Source of the DNA: Bog-159 sp035602155
GTDB lineage: Bacteria; Acidobacteriota; Terriglobia; Bryobacterales; Bryobacteraceae
NCBI GenBank assembly: GCA_035602155.1
Contig: DATNMW010000005.1
Coordinates: forward strand, 1-14,015
Direction: 5' to 3'
Length of the DNA stretch: 14,015 bases
Shown here piece by piece: positions 13,807 to 14,015 of the stretch. How positions within the stretch are numbered: position 1 is the first letter of the stretch; each line of letters starts with the position of its first letter. The position numbers and the translations under genes were made by a program. The notes beneath the pieces are model-generated. The model worked only from the letters and a program-made list of their open reading frames with translations. It made no database searches and had not been told where the DNA came from.

Positions 13807-13835
13807 TTGTCTAGGACCCTGCGCCCGATTATAAT
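13807..13835 (+). promoter_or_regulatory. Sigma70-like promoter for the XRE-type gene
   Basis: TTGTCT (13807-13812) and a perfect TATAAT (13830-13835) are 17 bp apart, the optimal spacing. The -10 is embedded in a 12-bp perfect palindrome CGATTATAATCG (13826-13837). The expected start of transcription is near 13842, about 50 bases before the ATG at 13892. Confidence 0.6.
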
Positions 13836-13891
13836 CGAAAGCGGTATGCCGGGGCTATGCTCGGAGCGAACATTATAGCCGGGTTCATCGC

Positions 13892-14015
13892 ATGAAGGAC
13901 GCCGGACAGAAGCTTAAGCGCGCACGTGAGCGGCTCAACCTCCGCTATCGCGATGTGGAACAGGCTAGCATCCGGATCGCCGAACTGCGCCAGAACGACG
14001 ACTTTGCCATCGCGC
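13892..14015 (+). CDS. XRE-type helix-turn-helix regulator, N-terminal part (cut by window edge)
   Basis: Forty-one codons are visible from ATG 13892: MKDAGQKLKRARERLNLRYR then DVEQASIRIAELRQNDDFAIA. This is the start of a Cro/C1-type HTH domain as found in acidobacterial XRE regulators (pattern AGxxLKRARERLxLxYRDVExAS), with the helix-turn-helix at about residues 5-35 and the IA-rich stretch leading to the next helix. The gene continues past the right edge. There is no strong Shine-Dalgarno site (GGGTTCATCGC precedes the ATG). It is divergent from ubiX across 144 bp that hold two palindromes, so autoregulation or control of ubiX-pheA is possible. The total length and any C-terminal domain are not visible. 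Confidence 0.75.
   Translation, partial: MKDAGQKLKRARERLNLRYRDVEQASIRIAELRQNDDFAIA

Overview
The window looks like chromosomal DNA from a soil Acidobacterium of the Solibacter/Bryobacter type. The evidence is a GH16 enzyme ending in the Solibacter-type C-terminal domain (TIGR03437-like), a 'GloVer' tandem-repeat protein, a PadR regulator of the type usually paired with ADOP permeases, a DUF1080 protein, and one copy of a GC-rich REP-like palindrome that I associate with these genomes. Family assignments come from reading the translations by eye; no database search was run.

Layout. 3-1283 (+): C-terminal part of an outer-membrane porin, cut by the window edge. 1388-1802 (-): decayed IS1380-type transposase tail. 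1853-3346 (-): secreted seven-repeat protein with an IPT/TIG-like end. 3564-5120 (-): secreted GH16 beta-glucanase. 5152-7791 (+): secreted GH2 exo-beta-D-glucosaminidase-like enzyme, divergent from the GH16 gene across 31 bp. 7825-9135 (-): citrate synthase. 9299-9634 (+): PadR regulator behind two TAGAC/GTCTA palindromes. 9635-10011: gene graveyard. 10012-10605 (-): DUF1080 protein. 10660-11259 (+): small AAA/ABC-type ATPase. 11350-11712 (+): VOC-fold protein. 11713-12323: second graveyard with toxin-antitoxin relics. 12324-13184 (-) and 13181-13747 (-): prephenate dehydratase and flavin prenyltransferase UbiX, overlapping by 4 bp. 13892 to the end (+): start of an XRE-type regulator with a good sigma70-like promoter.

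How the genes work together. The clearest functional pair is GH16 plus GH2: beta-1,3-glucan and chitosan/glucosamine oligomers are both fungal cell-wall polymers, so the two could serve necromass or fungal-wall degradation, with the porin and DUF1080 protein possibly contributing to carbohydrate handling. UbiX (prenyl-FMN cofactor) and PheA (phenylalanine synthesis) appear translationally coupled although their pathways are different. Citrate synthase is ordinary central metabolism.

I found no complete new defence system, CRISPR array, tRNA or rRNA. The less ordinary content is the two decay zones (multicopper oxidase, ADOP permease start, PIN toxin and antitoxin remnants, several with frameshifts), the paired PadR operator candidates, and the operator-like palindromes between ubiX and the XRE gene.
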